A DNA stretch of 64,000 nt from Larix kaempferi (taxonomy: Eukaryota > Streptophyta > Pinopsida > Pinales > Pinaceae). How positions within the stretch are numbered: the stretch's first letter is position 1; each line of letters opens with the position of its first letter. Made by a program: the position numbers and the translations under genes. The notes under the pieces are model-generated. The model made no database searches, was not told where the DNA came from, and saw only the letters and a list, made by a program, of their open reading frames with translations. Shown here one piece after another: positions 34,801 to 46,854 of the stretch. Location: NCBI GenBank assembly GCA_027924585.1, contig BSBM01000370.1:23927501-23991500 (forward strand), written 5' to 3'.

Positions 34801-36075
34801 ATTTAATTATACTTTTAACAAAATAAAATTTGATTAAAGTAGACGAAAGTTAACAAAAAGAACATTTAATCACACATTTATCCTTAACTATGAGAGTAAT
34901 AATATAGAGACTCCTTAACACATATGTGGTTATGTACAAAACAATTTATTAATAGTTTTGTAGCAAATAATCTAATTAATAGTTCTATAGAAAAAAGAAA
35001 TAGTATTGAAAACAAACTAAAACACACTTGTTGTAAAACAAATAATAAATGAATTGAACTAATAAACATAAATGAAAAAAACCACCTGGTTCTCTAGACT
35101 GGGCCCTTTCTCCACAAAGCAAGGTTTTAGGCAAGACTTAATGGATAAAACTAACATCAGACTAGTATGCTTCAACTCAAGAATTCAACTCAAGAAATCA
35201 TGTACTAAACATAGATTTCTTTACATATATAAAATGGTCACAGTACATAGAGTTCTGACGTATTCTTTGTATATCCTTCTCTATATCTATATAACGGGGT
35301 TAATGCCTCTTTTATAAGATGAAATTCATAGCAAATTAACAACCATCTTCAAACTTAATGTATTGGACAATCAAAATCCTATGTTCAATGTTGTAACTAA
35401 ATTCATGAAATAAAAATTACAACAAAATGGAGCAACCAAACGATTGACTTCTAAATGCATTAATGACTTTTATTGGTGGGATCACATCCTTTTCTTCCTT
35501 TTTTTTTTTCCATTACAATGTATCTAGCGTCCAATAAGCAGAGGTGCCATAGAAACTGAGGCATGAGGTTTGATCCGAGGTGGGGACGGCCACAGCTGAC
35601 CACCCCCTCCACCCCGCCTATAAGCAAGACCCCTTTGTGGGACCACATCCTGTATAATTGTTTGATGCCACTCCACATGTTTAATTGCTTTTTTTAATTT
35701 GACTTGTTCTAGTTATATAGTAATCGATTAAAGTGTGTTTAATATGGTGGATACGGAGCATCCGCAGCCCGTGTTCTCGTAGTAATGATTCTCATAAAGA
35801 CCAATTGTGGTAACTAGATAAGTAGTAAAGCACCATCTAGAATTGATTTGCAATGGGAATAACTTGGGCAGACTTGTAGCCACCACATCTTCCAGATCTG
35901 TAGTAAAGGGAATTTGTTTTCTAGTTCCACGGAAAAGAGAAAATTCTATAGTGGATTCCCAACATTCTTTCTCTATAGCACAAATTCCAATGAGGTCTTC
36001 TATACCAAATTCTAATGACCTATTATGTAGTGTAACTCATCATGCATATCTAACATGCAGGTTCGTGGAACCAAG
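34801..36075. other. Spacer, no recognisable gene
   Basis: A GC-richer patch at 35,520-35,660 contains gaggtttgatccgagg, a weak resemblance to a tRNA B box, but no A box at the right distance. A 78-codon frame at 35,843-36,079 runs into the Penelope-like fragment but has no recognisable similarity to it. Confidence 0.5.
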
Positions 36076-36507
36076 ATAACCCTTCCTTACATCGAAGGGA
36101 CAAGTAATGTATTATTGGATAGGATTTCAAAGAGAAAGAATATTAAGGTCACTTTATCCCCATAAAATTTAATAGGAAGAATGTTAGATTCCTCAAAATA
36201 CTCTATTGATCCAGAAAATGATAAAGGAGTTTACAGTATCACATGCTCTTGCTGGAAAACTTACATTAGAGACACATGACATTTGATTCAAGTAAGACTT
36301 AAGGAGAAGAAGTCTGCATTTGCTAACCATGCCCATACCTCAAACCACCACATTTGTATTGAAGACACCAAGCTAGTTGTGAGAGAAGATCACTATAGGA
36401 GGAGGAAGATTCGTGAGGCTCTTGAGATAGAGAAGCTCCCCTTAAACCTAGATAGAGATGACAACCTTCAGATTGGGGAATGTTGGCAACTTGTCATTCA
36501 TCTCCTT
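36076..36507 (+). pseudogene. Penelope-like retroelement, GIY-YIG nuclease end
   Basis: One frame reads ITLPYIEGTSNVLL, then a stop, then RMLDSSKYSIDPENDKGVYS, CSC and YIRDT with a stop (about 36,277). It continues VRLKEKKSAFANHAHTSNHH, then REALEIEKLPLNLDRDD. This order is the distinctive C-terminal end of Penelope-like elements: the LPY linker after reverse transcriptase, then a GIY-YIG endonuclease with its CxC, HxxxxxHH and EAIEI...LNRDDG motifs. GIY is GVY at 36,226; the YIG motif is YIR at 36,262, a substitution at a conserved Gly. With two in-frame stops the copy is dead. No reverse transcriptase part lies upstream, so it is 5'-truncated. Plant copies of this class are known from conifers (Dryads), where an arthropod origin by horizontal transfer has been proposed. 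Identification is by motif, without a search. Confidence 0.85.
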
Positions 36508-37536
36508 ATGAATAAAAACAGTATTTGGAAAACAAATAATAATAACAACATAGAGGACACTAATTTTACTAATTATAATTCTAGCATCATAAATACTAAT
36601 AATAATTTCTAATATAAACCATAAGTATTAATAATAATAGCATATAAATGACCTATGTTTAATACATAATCCTAATTTAGTCTTAATTATAGTATAATCC
36701 CTAGGTATTAGTTTGAACTTAGTATTAATAACAATATTATATTAAATTTTCCTTATTATTTAGTCCTAGTTTAGTTTTAGTCCTAGTAAGCCTAAGGTTA
36801 GTTTTAAGTCTCAACCCCTAGTTCTAGTTTACCTTGTTTTAACTAAACCTAGCTTTAATATTAATTCTAGTATATAAACTTTAAATTTAATTTACTAATA
36901 TCAACATTAGATCTAGGTTTAGTTCTAGTTTAAAAACTTTAGATTTAATATAAACATTAAATTTAGTATCTAAGCATTAGTGTATATTTAGTATTAGTTC
37001 TAAATATATAAATATTAAATTTAAAAATATAAACATTATTTTAATAATATAAACATTAAATTTCGAAATAAAAAAATGGAAGAACAAACCCTAATTTTAG
37101 GTCCGCACGAAGGAACAAATGATAGTAAAAACCATATTTATAGATTGTTATTCTCTTACAATAAACTCAAGGCAATTTTTTTCCTAAAGATGAGCCTGAC
37201 TTAGAGGCCCGAAATGTTGAGATGAAATACTTGACAAACACAACTCTCCAATTTTTTTTTAAAGATTTCTTTGCATATGAATGATTCAAACAACTATGAT
37301 CATGATGTTGAGGATGCCAATATGTGGAGGATGTAGACCCTAAAACCGATCCTAACGAGTTTGTTGTTGATAACTCTAATAGCATTGAAACTAGTGCTAA
37401 ATCTGCATATGTAAGCTCCAAATCTGAATCAATATTGTAGGAGATAACTCTTGCAACTCATTGGTAGAAGATTCATCTGATGTGATGATCACTAGTGCTA
37501 GAATAAATAGAATATGATCAGTGGAGGAACCCAGAA
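36508..37536. other. Low-complexity AT-rich stretch
   Basis: Repetitive words such as ctaggtattagtttgaac, agttctagttta and aaacattaaattta dominate 36,610-37,070. 37,160-37,500 is less biased, and the plus strand there has an acidic stretch (DPNEFVVDNSNSIETS) with stops. It may be decayed gag/protease sequence of the following element, but no motif proves it. Confidence 0.4.
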
Positions 37537-39970
37537 AACTTGATAATATTGAGCCCGAGTTATCACCAGATAAGGATTAAGGAACAAGACATTCAAAAGG
37601 CTGCTTTCAAAACTCAGTATGGACATTATGAGTTTGTGGTTATACCTTTTAGCCTCACCAATGCATTAGCAACATTCATATGTCTTATGAAGAGTATCTT
37701 CAACAAGTACCTTGAATTTTTTTTACTCGTATTCATAGATGACATGTACTCATCTATTCAAAGACAAAATATGAACATGAGGAGCATTTAAGAATAGTTC
37801 TATAGGTCATTTGAGATCAGCAGTTGTATGCAAAATTTAGTAAATGTGATTTCTACAAGAACCAGATCTAGTATTTAGGACGTGTGATTTCAAATAATGG
37901 AATTCCAGTTAATCCAAACAAAATAAAGACAATAATGGAGTGGCCTACTCCTGGAAATTGACTAATATATGATCATTCATGTGAATTTATGGATACTACC
38001 AAAGATTCATCAATAATTTCTCAAAGATTGCATATCCCATAACTTTTCTTCAAAATAAAGAAGCAAAGTCTGTTTGGACAGAAAGTGTGAGTTAAGCTTT
38101 CAGAAGCTTAAGCACATGTTGACTGTTGTTCTTATTATGAATATTGCAGATCCACATGGGGACTTTGTGGTATGCAGACATGCTTGAAAGGAAGGTATAA
38201 AAGGAGTAGTAATGTAAATGACCATGTGATAAGCTATGAATCTAGGAATGAAAGGAGCATGAAAACAATTATGCAATTAACAATTTAGAGTTAGCGACTA
38301 TGATTCATGCACTTAAAATGTGGAGGCACTACCTACTTGGGAAAATATTTTTATTGAAAACCGAAAACATTGGCTTTAAATACCTATTTGACAAGCAAAA
38401 TTTTAATGTGAAGTAGGAAAGATGGCTAGCATTTTTAAGTGACTATGACTTCAAAATTAAAAGCATATCAAGGGCAAAGAAAACAAGATAGTTTGTGCTC
38501 TCAACAGGAGTATTAGGCTAATTTATTTTATTTGGTATCATCTCTTTTGCAACTGACCTCAAAGATAAGATAAAATTAGCTCTTGAGAAAGATAAAACTT
38601 ATAAGAAAATAAGGTTATGTTTCCACCAAAATGTGACAAGACAATAACATGAAAATGATGAACTCACTAAATATGGGTTGCTCTTATTTAAGAGCAGATT
38701 GTATGTACCTAATTCAACATAATTATAGCAAACCATTATAAATTAATTTCACAAATAACCATACTCAAGACACCTTGGGTATCAAAATATGATTAAAATA
38801 GTTCGAAAAAAGTATCACTTTTTTTGGCCTATGATGAAATAAAATATTGCTAAGTACATACCTAAATGTCTTAAGGTGTTAGCAAGTAAAGGTTGAACAC
38901 TAGCACCCAGCCAGTTTGTTCTATCCTCTACCCATTCCTAAGTGGAAAAGGGAGTCCATTTCAATGGATTGTATCACATGATTACCTAATTCTAAAACAC
39001 AACATAACTTAATTATGGTAGTTGTGGACAAATTCAGCAAATTTGATCACTTCATCCTTCTCAAATATACCTTCAAATCCATAAATATTGCATACATCTT
39101 CCTAAAAGAGATATTTAGAATTTACGGAGTACCTAAAAAAATCATCTTAGACACAGGTGTAAAATTCATTTCAAATTGTTGGAAGGCATTATTTATAGGT
39201 TTGGCCATTCAATTGAAATTCATTACTACTTACCATCCTCAAACTGATGCTCAAACAAAAAGAACAAAGCAAATCCTAGAAGATATGTTGTGAATGTATG
39301 TTATGGATAATCCCAACAAATGGGAACACCACCCACATTGGGCATAGTTTGCTTACAACTATGTTTATGAATCCTCCAAAAAGATGAGTCCTTTTGAAAT
39401 TATGTATGGCATAAAATGTCACACCCTAGTTACTTGGAACAACCCAATGGAAAAAATTGCTTGGACCTAACATGCTTAATGAATTAGAGCAGATTGTTAG
39501 CAAAGTTAAACATAATCTTAAAATGGCTCAAGATAGTAAAAGTAAAAATAAGCTCTTTGAACTTGGGGATATGTTGTAAACTATCTGCAAGATACTGTAG
39601 GCCTTTTCAAATTATAGCAAAAGTTTCCCTCTTACTTACCAATTAGCCCTTCCAACTAACATTAAAGTGCACAATGTATTTCATGTATCTTTATTGAAGA
39701 AATATATTCATGATGCTTAACATGTTGTGGATTGGGATGTGATACAAGTAGAACTAGAAGGGGATTTCCATCCAAAACCCTTTCACATCGTTGACAAGAA
39801 ATAAGTGGTTCTCTGGAATAGATCCATCCCTTAGATAAAGGTGTAATGGAAGCACTATGAAACTAAGGAAGATACCTGGGAGATGGATTATAACATGCGG
39901 GAAGAATACACATCGAGCTATTCCAGGACTGATATGTTATCTCTTTTGAATACCATTGTAGATGTTTCTT
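37537..39970 (+). pseudogene. Decayed Ty3/Gypsy chromovirus pol with chromodomain
   Basis: Reverse transcriptase starts abruptly at [20 protein letters not shown] (37,540-37,791) and contains [11 protein letters not shown] and VFIDD. After a frameshift, YAKFSKCDFYKN and YLGRVIS...NPNKIKTIMEWPTP follow to about 37,960. RNase H is heavily broken (to about 38,520). The integrase core reads IMVVVDKF, FLKEIFRIYGVPKKIILD and YHPQTDAQTKRTKQILEDML (39,015-39,293). The usual QTER is QTKR here, removing the catalytic Glu. FAYNYVYESSKKMSPFEIMY and a C-terminal chromodomain (39,780-39,905: IKV, WKHYETKEDTWE) complete it. The chromodomain marks a chromovirus. gag and protease are missing or unrecognisable, and many stops and frameshifts are present. 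Confidence 0.9.
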
Positions 39971-40300
39971 TAAGGTGAAGGGGAAGTAATATCATGAAAT
40001 GTTGTTCCCCAAAAGTGATTAAGTATTTTATTGTATTTGTTTCGGTAGATAAATAGTATGCATGATAATTTATTATGTATGGGGACACATGTAGTGATGA
40101 CAACCCTCATACTTATAAAATGGGGAGTAATCTCAACCCTCTCAAAAACATTTATACAACTTTAGAGAGTTTTTGCTTCACAATGCAACATATCATTTTC
40201 ATTGAATTTGCATTTCGAGAATAGAAACCTACCTATTACTATCTTTTGTTTGAATTCTTACTTGACCCGTGACCATCTTACAAGTTGAATTTACCAAGGA
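39971..40300 (+). repeat. Probable 3' LTR of the chromovirus
   Basis: A purine-rich tract (ggtgaaggggaag, about 39,974-39,986) follows the pol stop, the place for a PPT. After it come a TATA-like word (cttataaaatgggg, about 40,111) and a leader-like stretch. The right edge is not fixed (a candidate ends catcttaca near 40,282). No 5' partner was seen. Confidence 0.45.
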
Positions 40301-40374
40301 ATCTTCCTTCTTGTTGTATTCTCTATATGGATAAGAAATTCTTACATCTGAAAATGTTTGCAACATGCCTCTAA

Positions 40375-41800
40375 TATTTTCCAATAATGGTTGCAGATAT
40401 AAGTTGGAGCATTTTCAACTTTGATTTACCCAATTTATAATGAGTTGAGAATATGAGAAAATCGCTAGATTGGGGATGGAATAAGCATGTGCAAGTTTGA
40501 GATCTATATAGATACATCACAATTCTGCAAAATTGTTTGTGTTGATGCCTACTTCTTTTTGAAAAGAAATACTCTTGTCCCCATCCATTATGATTCCCCC
40601 ATTCCAAAAAGACCAAGATTGCCACTAGATTCCTTGTCACAAAGCAATACGGTCGATTGGGGTTGATAATGGGTGGAGGAGGATTCCTTCCTTTTTTTTC
40701 CCTTTCCTACTGATGGGATCCTTCATAGAGTATTTTACTTTGTGGAAAGTTGTCGAGATAAAAGGAGGCTTGTCTTTGAAGATTTCCTCGTTTCTTGATA
40801 GAGCAAAATTTCCCACATTATGTTTAAAGGAAGAGTTGGATACACTAAGTGTATTGGATTTCGAACCAATTGTCCCAAGCTTTCCTCAGACAATCTCCTT
40901 CCTATTTCGGTATATGTCCCAAAGAATCTGCGCCATCCAAACTTTCTTAGACAATCTATAGTGAATTTAAAGGTTGTTAACACACACCTCTTGTTCTCTA
41001 TATAAATGGCAAAAATTTGGGCCAATTTTCCCTCTCCTATAGAGGTTATCCCATGTCAAGATCCAATTATAAAGGCACAACCACCCAAAGAAGATTTCCT
41101 TAGGTTGAAAAGGGAATTTCCATATGAAATGCCACCATCCTTGGTACTCAACCTCCAAATTATTTGCTAAGAGAAAGTATCCTTGTTTGACCAGATACAT
41201 ATCTCCTTCCCGATTCTTGATCCATAAGAGTGGTGAGTGCATCAGGCCGATCCCTTAATATGATCAAGGCATGGACTAGCTTGTATATTTAAATTTCCCA
41301 TCCTACTTGTTGAGAACCATCTAATCCTAGCTCTACCACAGTGCTCCAACAACTACTTTCAGACATATATTGTTCTAAGTATACATCTGCTAGCACATTG
41401 AGATTTTTTTAAGCCAAAAAGAAGCAATTTCACATGATAGTAAGTATGACTTGTCCAAGCCGACTATTGCATCCACTTTTAGTTTTATGTATTTTCCGTT
41501 CCCAGGATTCCATGCCAAGTGGCTATAAATCAAATTATAATATTTTTCCATCACCCTCCAAAATAGAGTTCTACCCATAGATCTCGGGGTTCCAATATGT
41601 ATCCAGCTGATAGTTATAATAGTTTGTATGCATTTTTTCAACATGCATGACTACCATAGACCTTCCGAGTTGATGAGCCTCCATAAGCACTTTGATGCCA
41701 TTGCTACCATTGCTTATGAGAAGAGAGATAAATATTTGAATCCCCAACCACCATTACATTGGGTTTGCACAAAATCTTCCACTTGTAGAAAACTTAAAAC
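40375..41800 (-). pseudogene. Second LINE relic: zf-RVT and RNase H only
   Basis: Read on the minus strand from about 41,790: GGWGFKYLSLFS, SKCLWRLINSEGLW, then LAWNPGNGKYIKL (41,390-41,644), the stretch after reverse transcriptase in plant LINE ORF2. The zf-RVT region follows, WHFIWKFPFQPKEIFFGWLC and NWILTWDNLYRRGKIGPNFC (40,967-41,242), then LPLNIMWEI. An RNase H relic is at 40,430-40,600 with ISFQKEVGINTNNFAEL and FSYSQLI, where the usual SDSQ Asp is Tyr. Endonuclease and most of reverse transcriptase are absent (5'-truncated). Frameshifts and stops are denser than in the 23-34 kb LINE, so it is probably older or from another family. Confidence 0.8.
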
Positions 41801-42184
41801 TTTGGCAAACATAAATTCTAGAAAACTGAAAGAGAAACCTCTATTATAGGTGTAACAATCCAAAAACCATGCTAAAAAAACTACTGGCAATACAAAAGAT
41901 TCCTAGAGAAATGTGACCATTGAACTTCTAGAAAGAGAAAACACCCAAAAGAACAAGAAGGAGAAGAATATGCTAGCTAATTGGTATTTCTGCAACAGAT
42001 GGCCAATGCCAAAGTTCAGTTTGTTTCACAAATATCTATGGCCATAGAGTAAGTAACAACACTGGAAGTGTTGAGACAATAGTATTGTCGGATCTTGGTA
42101 TTGTGTTTTTAGAAGAAGGATTACAGCATGATTACAGGTATTATGTTATGGAAGGAGGACTACCTATAATGTGATTGAACCAAG

Positions 42185-43135
42185 CAAAGACGTAAAATTA
42201 ATTCTTGGACAGCTAAGTACTAGAGATATAGATTCCTTCAGTTGTTTCTGAGAGTACTTGAATAATGCATGATGGAACTTCGATGGGTGTATCTTCTTAG
42301 GAATTGAAAACTATCCAAGTACCAGAGATATAGATTCCTTCAGTTTTTTCTGTGAGTACTTGAATAATGCAATGATGGAACTTCAATGGGTGTATCTGCT
42401 TAAGAATTGAAAACTAAAACTAAAAGATGAGGCTTAACTATACCTAAGAACTTGATAATCTAGTTCCTAAATAGACAAAGACATAGCTTGCGGGTAATTG
42501 TGTGAGAACATAGAGTTGAAGTGTTTTCTACATTTTATGGTTGGGCAATTCATGATTTTCCCAATAGTTTGTTGCAGAAGGGAAATTTGGAGATGAAGAG
42601 ATAGATAAATACTATTTTTGGTTCTATGTTTATACATTAAAAGTATATTTTAGTGAATCTAGGAATTTTGCTTATTATAATTGGTTTTAGTAAAATTAGA
42701 GATCTATTATTATTATTCATATGAAGAATGATTGTGTTATCTTCAAGGAACATAGTAATGTTTATAACCAAGTATAGTTTCCAAGTCTCTTGAATGGAAA
42801 TAGAGATTTTAATTCAAAATGTTGAAAGGGGATTAATTAATAATAAACAGGACTTACAATACATTGTTATAGTTATATCAGTCATCAATTAATATAATAG
42901 TTTTGAACTCATATGTTTATTAAAAGATGTATGACAATTTGTAACAGATAACTTTAGGCTTATAATCTTCGGAATATAATAACATACAATGATTTTAATC
43001 AAGCAAAGAAAATCCTAATTGTTTAATCATAATATATCCATACGTTAAACTATGATAAGGGATTGAATCCCTCTTTTAAATAACGGTGCAAAAGCAACTC
43101 ATGATCATAGAGAGAGGACACAAAGGCTCTTTGTT
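42185..43135. repeat. Duplicated segment B, copy 1
   Basis: Shares long near-identical blocks with 47,119-47,582: ctaagtac(t/c)agagatatag, gcatgatggaacttcgatgg, tttgttgcagaagggaaatt, ggagatgaagagatagataa, and at its end catgatcatagagagag. This copy also has an internal tandem copy of about 120 bp (agtaccagagatatagattc twice, 42,222 and 42,317). About 360 bp (42,720-43,085) is absent from the other copy. Confidence 0.8.
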
Positions 43136-43573
43136 AGCACCCCCAAAAAATCTTGTGATTAATTGTCTTCTGACGGCATTAATCGTCTTCCAGCAACATT
43201 GGCGGTGCAAAATAAGAACATTTCTCATGGCAAGAGGTTTCAAAGCTTGGCTTAGAAGAGAAAATTTGTCTTTAGTTGTAAACACCATGGTCGTAAAAAA
43301 AAAATGGTCCTAAGTGTTTGTGAACTAAGTCTTTTTGAAGAACTTAGAAAATTTTTTATAGAAAAAGGGCATGGATAAACTACATTATGAAGGGACATTA
43401 ATTGTTATTTTAACCTACCATTAAAGGGTTTTTAATTTTAATAGCTAAGTATGGAAACACTAAGGCTTTTCATTTTTAACATCTCCCTTTGATATTTTTA
43501 AATTGCCAAAGTTAGACTTTGCAAGGAAAAGCATTTTATTTCTAACCCAAGTATCGACTTTGCTGGAGGAGAA

Positions 43574-44100
43574 TGTTAGGTTTGATGAATAGGCCAGCCA
43601 AATATACATTGGAGCAAAAGGCAATGCGCGCCCAGCACCGAGGGTTCACCATGGGACCAAGCACTAAGCCAAAAAGGCCCCACATTTTCTCCATCGTCCA
43701 AGTCTATTCTCCATTTAATGCTACATATATGGTGAAAGTATTAGAATATATAAGAGGTAAAATAACTACTTTCGTTGTGCATGTGGGATAAGCCAAATAA
43801 TAAGAAAAGTGGATGTATGTGAATCGAAGGTGCAGCAATAAAGAGGATAGATCGACGGTGTATAAATCACATCGGCTCGACCATATGCACACGGGATAAA
43901 AAGATTGAGGCTTGCGATGGGGGAAACCACTATCCCACGTGTCTTTCCTCAAGATCATCGCATGAATGTAAGTGGTATTACAAACTACTTTAAGCTCGTA
44001 CGATACCACATTTTGGAAATATTATAAAGGAGCAATGGTCCCATTCTCGGCAGGTTGTTTTTGCATATTGCCGGAGCGTCAAACTCCCAAACCCTAACGC
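43574..44100 (+). repeat. Candidate Ty1/Copia-type LTR start
   Basis: A purine-rich ctggaggagaa (43,563-43,573) runs directly into TGTTAGGTTTG, the arrangement of a Copia PPT and LTR start. TATA-like words lie at 43,858 (gtgtataaatc) and 44,017 (atattataaagg). No pol domain lies upstream and no right edge or partner was found, so the call rests on the junction only. Confidence 0.3.
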
Positions 44101-45280
44101 AAGATTTGTTAAGAAACACCTTGTATCTGCTACGGTGACGGTTTCTTCCAAGATTTATCTACCGTATAACCTGGGGCTCGCGGAGGTCGCAGCATGTGCG
44201 CAGGTGATGTTGTTGCCATTCTCTGTAGCAGAGGATCGATAGAAATGGTTTTTCTTCTTCACAATATGTTGGCCATACAGTCTATATTTAAACATTACAG
44301 GTTTATTTGGGGGTAGCGTTGCCAATCGTTAGGCTCTGTCCATTCTATCTCAAGGTTGTTCCCAACGTGGAGGTATCTATCCATACAAAATGGCGCCAGC
44401 CCGTATGATGAGGGAAGGAAGATTACGATTTCAGTGTGGATTTTCAAGCAAAGCCCCCGGAAAAAGGACTCGACGTGTGCCCTGCACATAACCCAGACAT
44501 AAGTTTTGATCACGGACTGCGTTTTTTGGAACTTGTGGATCCCAAGGCGTGGGTAACAGCACCTACACATGAATCCAGGCGACTCTTAAATCTACAATTT
44601 TTCCCACCTCCATCCAGGGTTGACATCTGGGGTTTGGCGCCATAACCACTTCTCTGTAGTAGATGAAAGAGACTACTTTCTCTCCTTCTGAGATTACATG
44701 CGGTGGCTGGGTTATTGGCGCAAAAGATTATACCGCTGAGGCTTGTATTGGAGCAGCACGTCTTAGTGAAGAAGCTTCTGAGAATGTTCGCGCTCGTGTT
44801 TGTGTTGGATTCGAGACATCCATCGTCGTTGGGAGTAGCTGCCAGGTTTCTGAAGTCGACTTACATGGGTTTGAGATCTGGTTGAACTTCAAGAGAGAGG
44901 ATGGGTTTCCCTCCAGTTTTCTTGGGTGGCGTTGCTAATCACTCATGCCACAAGACCGTCCAGGCTCATCTCGAGTGAAATTAGGTCGTTGTGCTGATAA
45001 TGAAATGGCTATGGAACTTAATTGGGATTCATATTTTCGATTCGTGCAAGATTACTCCAGATTGTTCTACGGTCCAGAGGTTTCTACGTTTCAAAAGAGA
45101 AACTTTTCGACAAAAGAGGGTTTCTGCAAATAAGTTCCAGGTTTTGAGCAGAATAGAAGGTCGCTACTATGCCATGAATAAGTACATTATGATCCGCTTA
45201 GAGATTGTCAGTCAAGCTCCCATTGCAGTTCATACATGGAAATGGTCTGATTTTCAGTGGTTGGCTTAAATACAAGATGA
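44101..45280 (+). other. GC-richer island with overlapping ORFs, unidentified
   Basis: Base composition rises clearly (one 60 bp sample at 44,401 is 48% G+C, where the surroundings are nearer 30%). Open frames of 60-92 codons overlap in several plus-strand frames (44,436-44,645; 44,663-44,938; 44,703-44,885; 44,945-45,133; 44,991-45,269), plus one on the minus strand (44,295-44,570). None has a recognisable domain. The 44,991 frame (SCKITPDCSTVQRFLRFKRE onwards) looks the most protein-like. This could be a decayed gene, the R-U5 and leader of the LTR starting at 43,574, or captured sequence. Confidence 0.3.
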
Positions 45281-45475
45281 TGAAAAGATAAGTGGTTATG
45301 GCTGCAAAAGCAATATTATCGTAGCCCTTTTTTATTTTTGTTTTGTTTACAAGATATTCTCAGAAATAAACTCGAGAAAAAAAAAGATCATGTTAATAAT
45401 ATTGAAGAATGGCTCGAGACTATTGTGAAAATGCAGCTATCAGACATAAGCCCCCTCTTAGGGAACGATTGTGAT

Positions 45476-45754
45476 GATTATCTCTGAAATTGGTCCATCC
45501 GCTCCATCATTTTTGGCATCTTTTGCAGCTGCCATTTGTTTCCAGAACTATTCAAACTTCTTGGAGATTTTTGGGTACAAATATTAATAGGCAAGCGTTG
45601 CGGTTGAGGATGCTGCCGAAAGGTTGAAAAATGGCTCAGAAGCAAAAGTTGAAGGTAGCAAATGTAGCAAAGCTGGCCCCGAGAGATTAATGGTTTGGAA
45701 AAACTTAAGGCATTTGGTTTGTCACATTCATAGGTTTCATAAGTGAAACTTATG
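45476..45754 (+). pseudogene. Possible exon remnants, unidentified
   Basis: Plus-strand reading gives ISEIGPSAPSFLASFAAAIC, stopping at about 45,587. In another frame from 45,590 it reads ASVAVEDAAERLKNGSEAKV, ending at a stop near 45,750. Both look protein-like but match no family I know. The long minus-strand frame across the same region (45,478-45,891) is the complement and less convincing. Confidence 0.25.
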
Positions 45755-45769
45755 AAACTTATGAATGTG
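45723..45769. repeat. 22 bp inverted repeat with 3 nt loop
   Basis: cacattcataggtttcataa...gt pairs with ac...ttatgaaacttatgaatgtg around a gaa loop, with one mismatch in 22 bp. It would fold as a tight hairpin in RNA or a cruciform in DNA. No U-run follows to suggest a terminator. Confidence 0.8.
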
Positions 45770-45918
45770 AAACTCGACCAAGGCTTGGAGTTTAATTTTA
45801 AAGGGATTAAATGCTGCAGCACCTGCCAATTAGAGGATAAACATAACTGAAGGATTCTAAAGCTAATGGGGGGCAGCCACCTGGAGACCATCCTAGAAAT
45901 ATCTCTTTGTCTTGCTTT

Positions 45919-46405
45919 GTAACAAATTTGTCATTCACTGAAAATTACTGCAAGATGTAAAAGGCAGTTAGGGTTTTATTTCATATTTCTGTTTTGAAAG
46001 AATAGGTAGCAGAATTCTATTGATAAGCTGTCACTCAAACTTGTAACTATTTTCTATTAGGATTAAGTCGACTATGCATCTCAGGACACCTATATATTCA
46101 TTGTAATAGAAGACCTAAGGGGGGAGTGAATCATTGAGCTGAAGCCTAGGAGAGCTCAGCTATGTTTTTGAGATTTTATTGTTAAGTATATCAGCAGTGT
46201 TTGAGGCTGGGTTATTTTGTAGAGAATTCTTGTGTTATCTTTTTTGCAGTCTGTCTTTCATTTCTCATGTTAATTTGTTCATCTTTCTTTGTAATTCATT
46301 ATGTTAAATTTCTCTCATGCTTGGATGAGTGTAGCATTGGAATGGGATTCATAGAAATAATGCCCTGTTCCTTTCATTCCAAGCATTTCACCACTAATTT
46401 CTGCT
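45919..46405 (+). repeat. Candidate LTR followed by PBS-like word
   Basis: TGTAACAAATTTG (45,919) may be the left edge. A TATA-like cctatatattcattg lies at about 46,090, and the stretch is followed at 46,411 by TTGGTATAGGAGTC, similar to the PBS TTGGTATCAGAGCC. The expected CA right terminus is missing and there is no target duplication or partner LTR. Confidence 0.25.
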
Positions 46406-46504
46406 AAAGTTGGTATAGGAGTCATCCTTGTTAGATGCCCTATGCTGATGAACTGTTAATTTCTTCTTCTGTTTCACCCCTTAAAGCTCTTTGACTGTGC
46501 GTAG

Positions 46505-46687
46505 GTGGCTACCTTGCCTCTGTTTAGATATCTTATGCAGCCGCACTATTATGTGTCTACGATTCATTTTTTGACTCCATTGCCCGATAGTTCTCCTCGT
46601 GATTCTCTTACCAAGGTTTTAAACAATTTGCTTCAGCAGAAATCTGATCTTCTGCACCTGTTGTTCAGTGAATATCTTAAATGTTGA
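46505..46687 (+). pseudogene. Possible terminal exon, unidentified
   Basis: A pyrimidine-rich tract (ttcttcttctgtttcacccc) followed by gcgtag/gtggct has the form of a 3' splice site. The 60-codon frame after it (ATLPLFRYLMQPHYYVST ... LLHLLFSEYLKC, stop at 46,685) has ordinary protein composition and reads as an amphipathic C-terminus. I cannot name a family and found no convincing upstream exon. Confidence 0.25.
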
Positions 46688-46854
46688 ATGCTGGTATGTT
46701 TCTTCATTATTGACAATCTTGATGATTTTCAACTTTTTGTGAGTTAAAGAGAGAGCCCTCTCTATTTATGTTAGGTCAAAAACATAAACTAAAGACTGGT
46801 TAGTAGTTACCCAGGATTACCCTCTCCACAACCTAGGGGGTCAATTTCGGTTTT

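Noticed and set aside
35500-35670. tRNA-derived SINE suggested by ggtttgatccgagg
   Set aside because: No A box at the right distance, no tail and no target duplication.
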